This document shows, in pieces, positions 1 to 6,687 of a DNA stretch of 9,005 bases. The DNA comes from Oscillospiraceae bacterium (GTDB taxonomy: Bacteria; Bacillota; Clostridia; Oscillospirales; Oscillospiraceae). The position numbers and the translations under genes were made by a program. Where the stretch lies: contig JAEDIN010000045.1 of NCBI GenBank assembly GCA_016292445.1, forward strand, positions 1 to 9,005, written 5' to 3'. The notes beneath the pieces were generated by a model. It was given only the letters and a program-made list of their open reading frames with translations. It searched no databases and was not told the DNA's origin. How positions within the stretch are numbered: the stretch's first letter is position 1; every line of letters starts with the position of its first letter.

Positions 1-36
1 AAAATCTCCCATCCGTCGGATGGGAGATTTTTTGTT
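1..36 (-). terminator. Intrinsic terminator of the DUF975-MBL-DUF2804 operon
   Basis: A perfect 14-bp stem (AAAATCTCCCATCC pairing with GGATGGGAGATTTT) with a GTC loop lies 4 bases after the stop codon of the DUF2804 gene. The A/T flanks are symmetrical, so it could act in both directions. Read on the minus strand, only four T residues are visible before the window edge. Confidence 0.85.
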
Positions 37-40
37 GTAA

Positions 41-1132
41 TCAGAGTATAAGGTCCTTGTCCTCGCCCATACCGAGCATACCGTCAAGGATATACTTTTT
101 GCCGTCCTCGTCTCTGACATAGCCTCTAAGCTCGCCGAAGGAGACGAAGTACTCGATGTTTACAAAGGGCTTTGCATGAACTATCATTCTGAAAATGTCG
201 TAAACATCAAACTCGATGTTCACCATGTCGTGCTCGTCCCTTATTGTCCACAGTGCGCCGTCCTTGAAGTCAATGGTCGGCACGCTGCGCTCAAATTTGA
301 CAGGGGGCAGCAGGCTGGTTTCGTTTTCAAACCAGATAAGGTTTTCGTTATACTTATTCTGGTCAACCGACTGATTGCGTGTGAGGTTAAAGGCAAACCA
401 CTTTTTCTCGCCGTCGGTCTCGTTGACACCCATGGTGGTGACCCAGTCATAATGCGCATGGCGGGGGTAATAGCCCTTGTGGTCGTCAACTATCGCCGTT
501 GAATACTCGGTGGCGTGGAAGGTCTCGCCATTGATGGTCAGGTAGCCGTCACACTTGAAGAAATCCTTCTGCGAGTAGAGGGGGCGGTGACGCTTTTCCG
601 TGTCGGCAAAGGGGATGGACACAACGCTGGGCTTTGAAAGACGGGTGAGGTCGAAGCTGTATTCGATGTGACCGGCGTCGCCGTCGTGTTGACCGTCAAG
701 GTGGCACTTTCCGTCCTGAAAGTTGTTGATGTAGTTTATCTCGAGTTTATCTGCCTTAGAAGCTGTCACGCTTCCGTTTATCAGGCTGCTTGCAATGATT
801 GCATCCTTGCTGGGAACTTTGTCTGCCCAGGTAAAGACCTTTCTTTTGCGCTTGTCGTAAAAGACATTCAGTATTTGACCGAAAATACCCATGTCGCAGC
901 ATACGGCAAGCAGAACACCCTCATCCAGATGAACCTCGGTGGCTTCCCACAGAGTCAGCTTCAGACGCTTGAGAAAATCGGGAGCCTCCGTCGGATTCTT
1001 GATCCCCAGCAGGTCGATGTTTTCAAACTCCTTGTCGAATGTTCCGAAAACACATTTGCCATTTTCGACCATGTTCTTCGGTGTGGCAACGCTTCTGCGC
1101 TCCGGCGCGATAAATTTACTGTACTCGCCCAT
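41..1132 (-). CDS. DUF2804 family protein
   Basis: This 363-residue protein has no signal peptide or membrane segment and is probably cytoplasmic. I assign it to DUF2804 from overall pattern: a central GYYPRHAHYDW motif (residues 220-230) matching the family's aromatic and basic core, a preceding NGETF stretch, and the length, which fits the family. The molecular function of DUF2804 is not established, and I see no catalytic signature. The N-terminus lacks the Cys-containing stretch I associate with many members, so this may be a divergent branch. It is the last gene of a three-gene operon. Its start is supported by a GGAGG sequence that overlaps the TAG stop of the upstream nuclease gene, leaving a 9-bp gap, which suggests translational coupling. 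A terminator hairpin follows directly. The reading frame is secure; the family assignment is from memory of the pattern, not a search. Confidence 0.8.
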   Translation of the reverse strand: MGEYSKFIAPERRSVATPKNMVENGKCVFGTFDKEFENIDLLGIKNPTEAPDFLKRLKLTLWEATEVHLDEGVLLAVCCDMGIFGQILNVFYDKRKRKVFTWADKVPSKDAIIASSLINGSVTASKADKLEINYINNFQDGKCHLDGQHDGDAGHIEYSFDLTRLSKPSVVSIPFADTEKRHRPLYSQKDFFKCDGYLTINGETFHATEYSTAIVDDHKGYYPRHAHYDWVTTMGVNETDGEKKWFAFNLTRNQSVDQNKYNENLIWFENETSLLPPVKFERSVPTIDFKDGALWTIRDEHDMVNIEFDVYDIFRMIVHAKPFVNIEYFVSFGELRGYVRDEDGKKYILDGMLGMGEDKDLIL

Positions 1133-1141
1133 TTTAGCCTC

Positions 1142-2752
1142 CTATTTTTTGATATAATCGGTAACGCTTTTAACTTTATCAATGTAGCTGCGCAGGACCT
1201 TGTTCGGTCTGCCCTCGCATTTCTTAACGGCGGCAAGAAGTGACTCCGCAGCGGCAACAAGCTCGCGGAACAGGGGGGAGGAGCTGCGCTCTGAGTAAGC
1301 CTTTTTCTCACGGGAAACGGGTTTGCCCTCTGTGATGTTAAGGAATTTGCCCTCGGCAAGGTCGAAGCTTGTGCCGCTGTACGGGGCAAAGGCGTTGTAG
1401 CCGAGTTCATCCGTCAGACAGGCGGTAAAGCCTTCGCAGGACTCCGGATCGCCGTGATTGACGAACACCATGCCGGGCTTTTTACCGAATCCTTTCAGCC
1501 ATGCTATAAGCCCGTCCTTGTCCGCGTGACCGCTCACTCCGGGCAGCCAACTGATTTCTGCCCGAACATTTATTTCCTCGCCGAAAAGCTTGACACTTTT
1601 TGCACCGTCGTGTAATGCTCTGCCCAGTGTGCCGACGGCCTGATAGCCGACGAACAGCACCAGAGACTCCGGCCTCCAAAGATTGTGCTTGAGATGGTGG
1701 CGGACACGCCCTGCGTCGCACATACCGGATGCGGAGATGATGACCTTAGGTGTCTTATCCTCATTTATCGCCTTGGACTCTTCCTGACTGACGGCAGTGT
1801 GGAGTCCGGGGAAAAAGATGGGGTTCTTGCCGGCACGGATAAGAGCTTTCATTTCTTCATCAACAAAGCTCGTGTCGCACTGCAAGAAGATGCCCGTAGC
1901 CTCGATTGCAAGAGGACTGTCTATATAAACGGGAAAATCGGGATGCCCCTTAACAAGCCCCTGCTCCTTTATTGCGCGGATAAAGTACAGCATTTCCTGC
2001 GTTCTTCCGACTGCAAAAGCGGGGATGATGACATTGCCGCCGCGGTCAAGGGTGCGCTGAATGTACTGCGCAAGGCAGGTTATATAATCCGGACGGTCGC
2101 CCTCGTGATTGCGGTCACCGTAGGTCGATTCAAGAAGCAGGTAGTCAGTGTCGGCAATGTGCTTGGGGTCACAGAGTATGGGCTGATCGAGGTTTCCGAT
2201 ATCGCCGGAAAAGACTATTTTCTTTTGGCGGTCTCCCTCGTGCAGCCATACCTCGATAGCAGCCGAGCCGAGCAGATGCCCGACATCGGTGAAGCGAACG
2301 GTAACGGCGTTGTTTAGCTCAATCATGCTGCCGTACTCACAGGGCCGCAGACACTTTAACAGCCCTTCAACATCGTCAAGGTCGTAAAGCGGCTGTACCG
2401 GCGGCTCGCCGCGGCGTTCGGCTTTGCGTGATTTCCACTCCGCATCGGACATCTGAATGTGCGCACAGTCGCGCAGCATGATATCCAGCAGCGAGCAGGT
2501 CGCAGAGGTCGCATATACGCTGCCTCTGAAGCCGTTTTTGTACAGCAGCGGCAGATTGCCGGAGTGGTCGATATGTGCGTGGGTGACGAGCACAAAGTCG
2601 AGCACGGAGGGGTCAACGGGCAGCTCCTGATTTACAAAAATATCCTTACCCTGCTCCATACCGCAGTCAACGATGCCCTTTTTGTCACCGACTTCAATCA
2701 GCGTGCAGCTTCCTGTTACCTCGTGTGCCGCACCTAAAAATGTGATTATCAT
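1142..2752 (-). CDS. MBL-fold beta-CASP nuclease (CPSF/YsgC-like RNA-processing exonuclease)
   Basis: This 536-residue protein is a metallo-beta-lactamase-fold enzyme of the beta-CASP group, which act as RNA (less often DNA) nucleases in the cytoplasm. The metal-binding set is complete: D29, the THAHIDH motif (H58, H60, D62, H63), H159 in DVGHLLGSA, D184 in FSGDIGN and H433 in VNHGD. The beta-CASP motifs are also present: A (E208 in ESTYGD), B (H352/H353 in GRVRHHLKHNL) and C (H409 in SGHAD). The segment around residues 340-410 matches the RNA-specificity part seen in archaeal and bacterial CPSF-73-like proteins. About 75 residues at the C-terminus (460-536) are Lys/Ser-rich, probably helical, and less conserved. 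All catalytic residues are present, so it is likely active. The start follows GAGG overlapping the TGA of the upstream DUF975 gene, with an 8-bp gap. It lacks the long C-terminal domain of RNase J. The actual substrate cannot be read from sequence. Confidence 0.92.
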   Translation of the reverse strand: MIITFLGAAHEVTGSCTLIEVGDKKGIVDCGMEQGKDIFVNQELPVDPSVLDFVLVTHAHIDHSGNLPLLYKNGFRGSVYATSATCSLLDIMLRDCAHIQMSDAEWKSRKAERRGEPPVQPLYDLDDVEGLLKCLRPCEYGSMIELNNAVTVRFTDVGHLLGSAAIEVWLHEGDRQKKIVFSGDIGNLDQPILCDPKHIADTDYLLLESTYGDRNHEGDRPDYITCLAQYIQRTLDRGGNVIIPAFAVGRTQEMLYFIRAIKEQGLVKGHPDFPVYIDSPLAIEATGIFLQCDTSFVDEEMKALIRAGKNPIFFPGLHTAVSQEESKAINEDKTPKVIISASGMCDAGRVRHHLKHNLWRPESLVLFVGYQAVGTLGRALHDGAKSVKLFGEEINVRAEISWLPGVSGHADKDGLIAWLKGFGKKPGMVFVNHGDPESCEGFTACLTDELGYNAFAPYSGTSFDLAEGKFLNITEGKPVSREKKAYSERSSSPLFRELVAAAESLLAAVKKCEGRPNKVLRSYIDKVKSVTDYIKK

Positions 2753-2760
2753 ATCATACC

Positions 2761-3594
2761 TCAGAGCTCAGGCGTCCAAGTTTCCTCAGCGTTGGGAACT
2801 GCGCTGAGCTGCCTGTAGTATATTGAGTAGGAAAGCTGAGTATAGGGCAGGAAGAAGACATAGCCGATGTAGCCGAGACCGACAACGCCGAACAGCGTCA
2901 GGCCGAGACCCGAACCAAAGCCGTCAACAAAGGAAATAAGGAGTGCCCAGCCGATGAAGCTCAGGTCAAACACGAACAGCTCCCACTTGTGTCCCTTCAT
3001 AAGGCGCTTGCTCTCTCTGATGCAATCCATTGCGCTCATTTCGGGATGCTCAAGCAGCAGGTAGACAGCCATGCGGTATCTGTAGAAGGCGATGATGCCG
3101 GGGAAGAAGAAAAGCAGTGTCCAAAGGAAGGTGAAAATTCCCTCGAGTATGTACAGCCAGATGATGCGGAAGAACATTCCGAAGCCGTCAAACAAATTCC
3201 AATAGCTTGCGCCCTGACCGTCTATTGTGCGCAGTGTGAAGATGATGAAACCTGCGCCGATGACGACCTGCACTGCTGCGATCGCAAGATTAAGCAGCCT
3301 TGCAAGTGTTGAGGGGGCCTGCTCTCTGTATGCGTCGATAATGGCGTCATAATCAAGGTTATAGAGTCTGTCCTCAAAATCGGGAGAAATTTCGACAGTG
3401 CCGTCGGGATAAGAAACAAAAAGATCGCCGAACTGGGAATTCATAAAGTTGTTCATAGGCTGGCTTATAAGCTTAAAGGACAAGATCGCGAATGCCATCA
3501 GTATGACTACATAGATTACGGTCACATACACGGGACGGGGAGTAGAGTTCTTCATCAGGCTTTTTGCCTGAGATTTCATCTGTTTTCTGGTCAT
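2761..3594 (-). CDS. DUF975 family integral membrane protein
   Basis: This 277-residue polytopic membrane protein has hydrophobic segments at about residues 22-43, 97-121, 142-170, 206-222 and 227-250, preceded by a short basic N-terminus (KQMKSQAKSLMK). The stretch CIRESKRLMKGHKWELF (residues 181-197) before the fourth segment is the recognisable DUF975 signature; a helix break and charged linker there are typical. A loop of about 50 residues after the first segment, rich in acidic and aromatic residues, probably faces outward. DUF975 has no established biochemical role. It is the first gene of the operon: an upstream TATAAT box and a strong GGAGGA site 6 bases before ATG support the start. 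The next gene begins 8 bp downstream, so the membrane protein and the nuclease are made from one transcript. I do not infer a physical interaction from this alone. Confidence 0.85.
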   Translation of the reverse strand: MTRKQMKSQAKSLMKNSTPRPVYVTVIYVVILMAFAILSFKLISQPMNNFMNSQFGDLFVSYPDGTVEISPDFEDRLYNLDYDAIIDAYREQAPSTLARLLNLAIAAVQVVIGAGFIIFTLRTIDGQGASYWNLFDGFGMFFRIIWLYILEGIFTFLWTLLFFFPGIIAFYRYRMAVYLLLEHPEMSAMDCIRESKRLMKGHKWELFVFDLSFIGWALLISFVDGFGSGLGLTLFGVVGLGYIGYVFFLPYTQLSYSIYYRQLSAVPNAEETWTPEL

Positions 3595-3612
3595 AATCTT
3601 CCTCCAAATATT

Positions 3613-3639
3613 AAATGGTAATTTATTATACCACCATTT
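3613..3639 (-). promoter_or_regulatory. Operon promoter with inverted repeat around the -10 box
   Basis: On the minus strand a perfect TATAAT (plus positions 3625-3630) lies about 30 bases before the DUF975 start codon. The -35 region is poor: no close TTGACA match is found 16-18 bases upstream. A 7-bp inverted repeat, AAATGGT (3613-3619) and ACCATTT (3633-3639), brackets the -10 box symmetrically. A weak -35 together with a dyad over the -10 suggests a regulated promoter with a repressor or activator site, but this is inference. Confidence 0.6.
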
Positions 3640-3699
3640 TTTCTTGTTGAATAGCTAAAACTGTAATTAATTAATAAAAAACCGTCGATTAGATTTAGC

Positions 3700-3728
3700 T
3701 TGACAACTGTCGCCTTTGATGCTATTAT
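3700..3728 (+). promoter_or_regulatory. Sigma-70-type promoter of tRNA-Leu
   Basis: A perfect TTGACA (3700-3705) and TATTAT (3723-3728, 5 of 6 matching TATAAT) are separated by exactly 17 bp. Transcription would start near 3735, about a dozen bases before the mature tRNA 5' end. This is one of the best promoter matches in the window, as expected for a stable RNA gene. Confidence 0.9.
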
Positions 3729-3746
3729 TATCAAGCATTGAAATTT

Positions 3747-3834
3747 GCGCGAGTGGTGGAATTGGCAGACTCGCTAGATTCAGGTTCTAGTGCTCACTCC
3801 GGGCGTGCGGGTTCAAGTCCCGCCTCGCGCACCA
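3747..3834 (+). tRNA. tRNA-Leu (anticodon CAG)
   Basis: The cloverleaf is complete. The acceptor stem GCGCGAG pairs with CTCGCGC, followed by discriminator A and an encoded CCA (3832-3834). The anticodon stem CTAGA/TCTAG closes the 7-base loop TTCAGGT, placing anticodon CAG at 3781-3783, which reads CUG leucine codons. A long variable arm (about 3791-3806) marks it as class II, as required for leucine, and the T arm is GCGGG-TTCAAGT-CCCGC. It is a single-gene unit with its own promoter and terminator. A decayed integrase lies downstream, so its 3' end may once have been an attachment site. Confidence 0.97.
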
Positions 3835-3838
3835 TCTT

Positions 3839-3875
3839 AATTCACAGATTTTGTTATAAAATCTGTGAATTTTTT
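3839..3875 (+). terminator. Intrinsic terminator of tRNA-Leu
   Basis: A 14-bp perfect stem (AATTCACAGATTTT with its complement, loop GTTAT) is followed by a run of six T residues ending at 3875. It begins five bases after the tRNA CCA end. The structure is AT-rich but long, and the position is ideal. Confidence 0.9.
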
Positions 3876-3974
3876 GCGTTTTGGGCTGATTTTGTTCCAA
3901 AAAAGTTCAAAAATCGAAGCATGCGATATAATTTTTCCCTTATTTTTTCCCTCATCGGAAAAAATGCGGAGGCT

Positions 3975-4312
3975 CTATGCGTTCTGTACCCGTGCAATAT
4001 ACTGCTCCATTCTGTTGGCAGTTTCCCGTTTCATTTGGTCAGTTACATGCGCATATGTGTCCAAAGTAAAGGCGGCAGAGTAGTGACCGAGATTCTCCTG
4101 AACGCAATGCAGCAACAGCATAGCTGTGCCATAAATCATGAAATCTTGTGTCCGGCATCCCGATTTCTGCTACTATCTTTTTGAATTATAAATAAACTGT
4201 TTGAGCGCAAAGAATTTTTACCAAGCGGACTTGTAAAAACGAGATTGTAGGGCTTGTACCAGATACCCGCTGCACGAAAGCGTTCTTCAATTTGCTTTAG
4301 AACGACTCGTCC
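3975..4312 (-). pseudogene. Decayed C-terminal part of a phage-type tyrosine recombinase (integrase)
   Basis: Translating the minus strand piecewise recovers the C-terminal catalytic region of an integrase. In order from 4312 downward: VVLKQIEERFRAAGIW, then YNLVFTSPLGKN (to about 4214); after a frame change, FKKIVAEIGMPDTRF (4185-4141); HDLWHSYAVAALRSG (4140-4096); after a second frame change, LGHYSAAFTLDTYAHVT, ending in a TAG stop at 3975-3977. This matches the family boxes: the H-x-x-R-H box, LGH, and the catalytic Tyr in the TLDTY segment. Damage includes an in-frame TAA (4186-4188), at least two frameshifts, replacement of the HDLRH catalytic Arg by Trp (codon at 4129-4131), and loss of the whole N-terminal and core-binding part. 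Intact relatives are about 350-400 residues; roughly 105 codons remain. It cannot make an active enzyme. It ends about 140 bp from the tRNA-Leu, the usual position of an integrase next to its attachment site. The upstream limit is approximate. Confidence 0.85.
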
Positions 4313-4443
4313 GAACCATACTCTTTCATCAGCAATTCATTATATTCGATTTCCGGCTGCATAATATGCACCTTCGTTCCTGCTTTTGGTCTATATTGCC
4401 TCAGCCGAGCTGTCAACGCCCATTTTTGCGAAAATTTTTGCAT
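4297..4443 (-). other. Unassigned 48-codon open reading frame in the relic region
   Basis: An ATG at 4443-4441 opens a 48-residue frame that ends in TAA at 4299-4297. It contains RLRQYRPKAGTKVHIMQPE and an acidic C-terminal end. I recognise no family, and there is no convincing ribosome site upstream. The composition (alternating charged and hydrophobic, no low-complexity run) looks protein-like, so it may be a fragment of another gene of the lost element, joined by deletion to the integrase remnant. It also abuts the regulatory repeats of the divergent response-regulator gene. It may not be expressed. Confidence 0.25.
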
Positions 4444-4498
4444 TTTACACGGATTTTACAAATACCGTCTGTCCATTTTTACAATTTCGGGGTATTAT
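4444..4498 (+). promoter_or_regulatory. Promoter with TTTACA direct repeats (PhoP-box-like) before the response regulator
   Basis: TTTACA occurs at 4444-4449 and 4455-4460, an 11-bp period with a 5-bp spacer, and again at 4478-4483, 23 bp further on. This matches the known Bacillus PhoP box, repeats of TT(A/C/T)ACA with about 5-bp spacers. A TATTAT at 4493-4498, preceded by GGGG, is the probable -10; the -35 position (TGTCCA, 4470-4475) is weak, as expected for an activator-dependent promoter. Transcription would start near 4505, just upstream of the ribosome site. Autoregulation by the encoded regulator is inferred. Confidence 0.55.
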
Positions 4499-4530
4499 AA
4501 AATCAAATGAAAAGCAAGGGAGGAAATACC

Positions 4531-5208
4531 GTGATTTACTGCGTTGAGGATGAGGGCAGCATCCGCGATCTGATGCTGTACACCTTGAACATGGCAGGCT
4601 ATGATGCGCAGGGCTTTGCAAGCAGCGAGCCGTTTTGGGCAGCTATGAAAAATAATCGCCCTGAGCTTATCATGCTTGACATTATGCTGCCCGGAGAGGA
4701 CGGCATTGCCATTTTGCGCAAGCTGCGCTCCTCCCCCGTTACCGCCGACATTCCCGTTATCATGGCGACCGCAAAGGGCAGCGAGTATGACAGAGTTGTA
4801 GGACTTGATTTAGGCGCAGACGACTATTTATCGAAGCCCTTCGGCATGATGGAGATGGTGTCTCGCATAAAGGCGGTGCTTCGCAGAACTCAGCCCAAGG
4901 GCACTGCCTCCGTTTTGACGCTGGGCGATATATCACTCGACCCCGACAGGCACAGCGTTACCGCTTCCGGTCGCGAGGTCGTGCTGACATTAAAGGAATA
5001 CGACCTGCTGAAGCTTATGCTGGAGCACCCCTCTCAGGTGTTCACGAGAGAGCATCTGCTCTCCTCGGTCTGGGGCTCGGATTTCGTCGGTGAAAGCCGG
5101 ACGGTTGATGTTCACATCGGTACGCTGCGCACAAAGCTCGGAACTGCCGGCAGACAGATTCAAACAGTGCGCGGCGTGGGATACAAGCTTGAGGTGTGCC
5201 ATGAGTAA
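4531..5208 (+). CDS. OmpR/PhoB-family response regulator
   Basis: This is a DNA-binding response regulator of 225 residues when started at GTG 4531. I prefer this start over ATG 4507 because a strong AAGGGAGGAAA site sits 5-6 bases before the GTG, and because receivers of this type begin directly with M-I-Y-C-V-E-D-E. The receiver domain (residues 1-115) has the acidic pair E6/D7, phosphoacceptor D50 in MLDIMLPGEDG, T80 and K102 (SKPF). The C-terminal winged helix (about 128-222) has the family patterns LTLKEYDLLKLMLEHP, FTREHLL and RTVDVHIGTLRTKL, ending in VRGVGYKL. All residues for phosphorylation are present. The kinase gene overlaps its 3' end by 8 nt. The family is close to PhoP/PhoB, but no phosphate transport gene is in view, so the signal remains unproven. 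Confidence 0.93.
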   Translation: MIYCVEDEGSIRDLMLYTLNMAGYDAQGFASSEPFWAAMKNNRPELIMLDIMLPGEDGIAILRKLRSSPVTADIPVIMATAKGSEYDRVVGLDLGADDYLSKPFGMMEMVSRIKAVLRRTQPKGTASVLTLGDISLDPDRHSVTASGREVVLTLKEYDLLKLMLEHPSQVFTREHLLSSVWGSDFVGESRTVDVHIGTLRTKLGTAGRQIQTVRGVGYKLEVCHE

Positions 5209-6544
5209 AAAAATATTCAATTCGATATGGCTCGTTGCGCTTGCGGTACTGCTCGCGTCCTTGGTGTTCATCATGGGCGTGACTTACAGCTACTTTTCCG
5301 GAGTGCAGGCATCGCAGCTTCGGATAGAAACGGAGCTTGCGGCTAAGGGCGTTTCGCTCAACGGGCTGAACTACTTTGACGGGCTGAGCCAGAGCGATTA
5401 CCGCATCACCTGGATTGACCGGGACGGCACGGTTCTGTACGACAGCAAGGCAGAGTATTCCGAAATGGAAAACCATCTGGAGCGTGAAGAGGTTAAGCAG
5501 GCACTTGAGACCGGATTCGGCGAAAGCAGCCGCTATTCCGAAACGCTGTCGGAAAGGCTGCTTTATGCCGCACAGCTTCTGCCCGACGGAACGGTGATCC
5601 GCTTATCGAGCGTGCACAACACGGTGTGGACGCTGCTGCTCGGCTTTGCCCAGCCCATCGCGATAGTCGCACTGCTTGCACTTGCGCTGAGCTTTGTGCT
5701 TGCCTCGAGAGCTTCCAAAAAAATCGTCGAGCCCATTAACGGCATTAACCCCGATAAGCCCTCGGACTATATCGGCAGGAAGGACTATGCGGAGATAGAG
5801 CCGCTGCTGCTAAAAATGCGCGCACAGCAGGCGGAGATATCGAAAAATCAAGCCGAGCTTGAGAAAACCTCACAGATAAGGCAGGAGTTCACCGCCAACG
5901 CCTCCCACGAGCTGAAAACGCCGCTGCACGCAATTTCCGGCTACGCGGAGCTTCTGGAAAACGGCATGGTCAAGCAGTCCGACATCCGTCCCTTTGCCGG
6001 AAAGATACGCCTTGAGGCTCAGCGCATGACGCAGCTTGTCGGAGATATTATCGACCTGACGCGGCTTGACGGCGGTGCAGACGGTATGCAGTGGGAGGAA
6101 TCCGACCTCAAGCGCATCGCCGAAAATGCGGCGGACAGCCTGCAAAGTGCGGCAGCCGAAAACGGCATTGAGCTCACGGTCACCGGCGAGGAGGCGCTCA
6201 TAAGCGGCATTCCGCAGGTGCTGTACAGCATCGTGTACAATCTCTGCGACAACGCCATCAAGTACAATCACCCCGGCGGCAAGGTGCGCGTTGCGGTGGC
6301 AAATGAGCCCAACGCAGTGCGCCTTACGGTCAGCGACACGGGCATCGGCATATCCGAAGAGCACCAAAGCAGAATATTTGAACGCTTCTACCGAGTGGAT
6401 AAAAGCCGCTCGAAGGAGGTCGGCGGCACGGGTTTGGGGCTTTCCATCGTAAAGCACGGGCTCATTATACACAAGGCAAAGCTCGAGCTTGACAGCACCC
6501 TTGACAAAGGCACGACCTTTACGATACATTTTCCAAAAACTTAA
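5201..6544 (+). CDS. PhoR-like membrane sensor histidine kinase
   Basis: This 447-residue sensor kinase is the partner of the upstream regulator. The start is ATG 5201, with GAGGTG 4 bases upstream and M-S-K-K followed at once by a membrane segment; a longer in-frame extension to 5090 would lie inside the regulator gene and is rejected. The architecture is TM1 (about 12-32), an extracytoplasmic sensor (33-142, with a PAS-like ITWIDRDGTVLYDS strand), TM2 (143-168), a short linker without a clear HAMP, a coiled coil (about 195-230), the HisKA domain with SHELKTPL (H236), and a catalytic ATPase domain with N box NLCDNAIKYN (347-356), G1 DTGIGI (379-384), F box FERFYRVDKSRS and G2 GTGLGL (409-414). 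Every kinase motif is intact. The 8-nt overlap with the regulator gene indicates coupled translation. The layout is that of clostridial PhoR proteins; the ligand is unknown. Confidence 0.94.
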   Translation: MSKKIFNSIWLVALAVLLASLVFIMGVTYSYFSGVQASQLRIETELAAKGVSLNGLNYFDGLSQSDYRITWIDRDGTVLYDSKAEYSEMENHLEREEVKQALETGFGESSRYSETLSERLLYAAQLLPDGTVIRLSSVHNTVWTLLLGFAQPIAIVALLALALSFVLASRASKKIVEPINGINPDKPSDYIGRKDYAEIEPLLLKMRAQQAEISKNQAELEKTSQIRQEFTANASHELKTPLHAISGYAELLENGMVKQSDIRPFAGKIRLEAQRMTQLVGDIIDLTRLDGGADGMQWEESDLKRIAENAADSLQSAAAENGIELTVTGEEALISGIPQVLYSIVYNLCDNAIKYNHPGGKVRVAVANEPNAVRLTVSDTGIGISEEHQSRIFERFYRVDKSRSKEVGGTGLGLSIVKHGLIIHKAKLELDSTLDKGTTFTIHFPKT

Positions 6545-6588
6545 AACTACAGACCCGACGGTATGTGCCGTCGGGTCTGTAGTTTTAA
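6541..6588. terminator. Bidirectional terminator between convergent operons
   Basis: A perfect 21-bp inverted repeat (6541-6561 with 6568-6588, loop TATGTG) has a GC-rich core (GACCCGACGG) and A/T-rich ends that supply T-rich runs on both strands. The kinase stop codon TAA (6542-6544) lies inside the left arm. It separates the two-component operon from the convergent sigma/anti-sigma operon, whose last stop is 100 bp away. Confidence 0.85.
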
Positions 6589-6687
6589 GACTGTCAAAGA
6601 AGCTGCTTAAAGTCAAGGCATGAAGTAAAAGCATGCGGCAGCAGGGAAGCTCGAGGCTTACTGAGGTTTTGTCGTTTGAAATTTTCC

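Noticed and set aside
1685..2317. 210-codon plus-strand open frame opposite the nuclease gene
   Set aside because: The opposite strand has a fully motif-supported nuclease; this frame has no ribosome site or family pattern.
3738..4184. 148-codon plus-strand open frame across the tRNA-Leu and downstream region
   Set aside because: It runs through the tRNA and its terminator, and overlaps the integrase relic on the other strand; no ribosome site and no family resemblance.
4507..4530. ATG at 4507 as start of the response regulator
   Set aside because: The eight extra codons include the ribosome site AAGGGAGGAAA itself, and the receiver domain begins normally at the GTG at 4531.
5090..5200. N-terminal extension of the sensor kinase
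   Set aside because: It lies within the response-regulator coding sequence in another frame and would put 37 unrelated residues before the first membrane segment.
5870..6634. 254-codon minus-strand open frame opposite the kinase gene
   Set aside because: It is a shadow of the kinase frame, runs through the terminator hairpin, and shows no recognisable domain.
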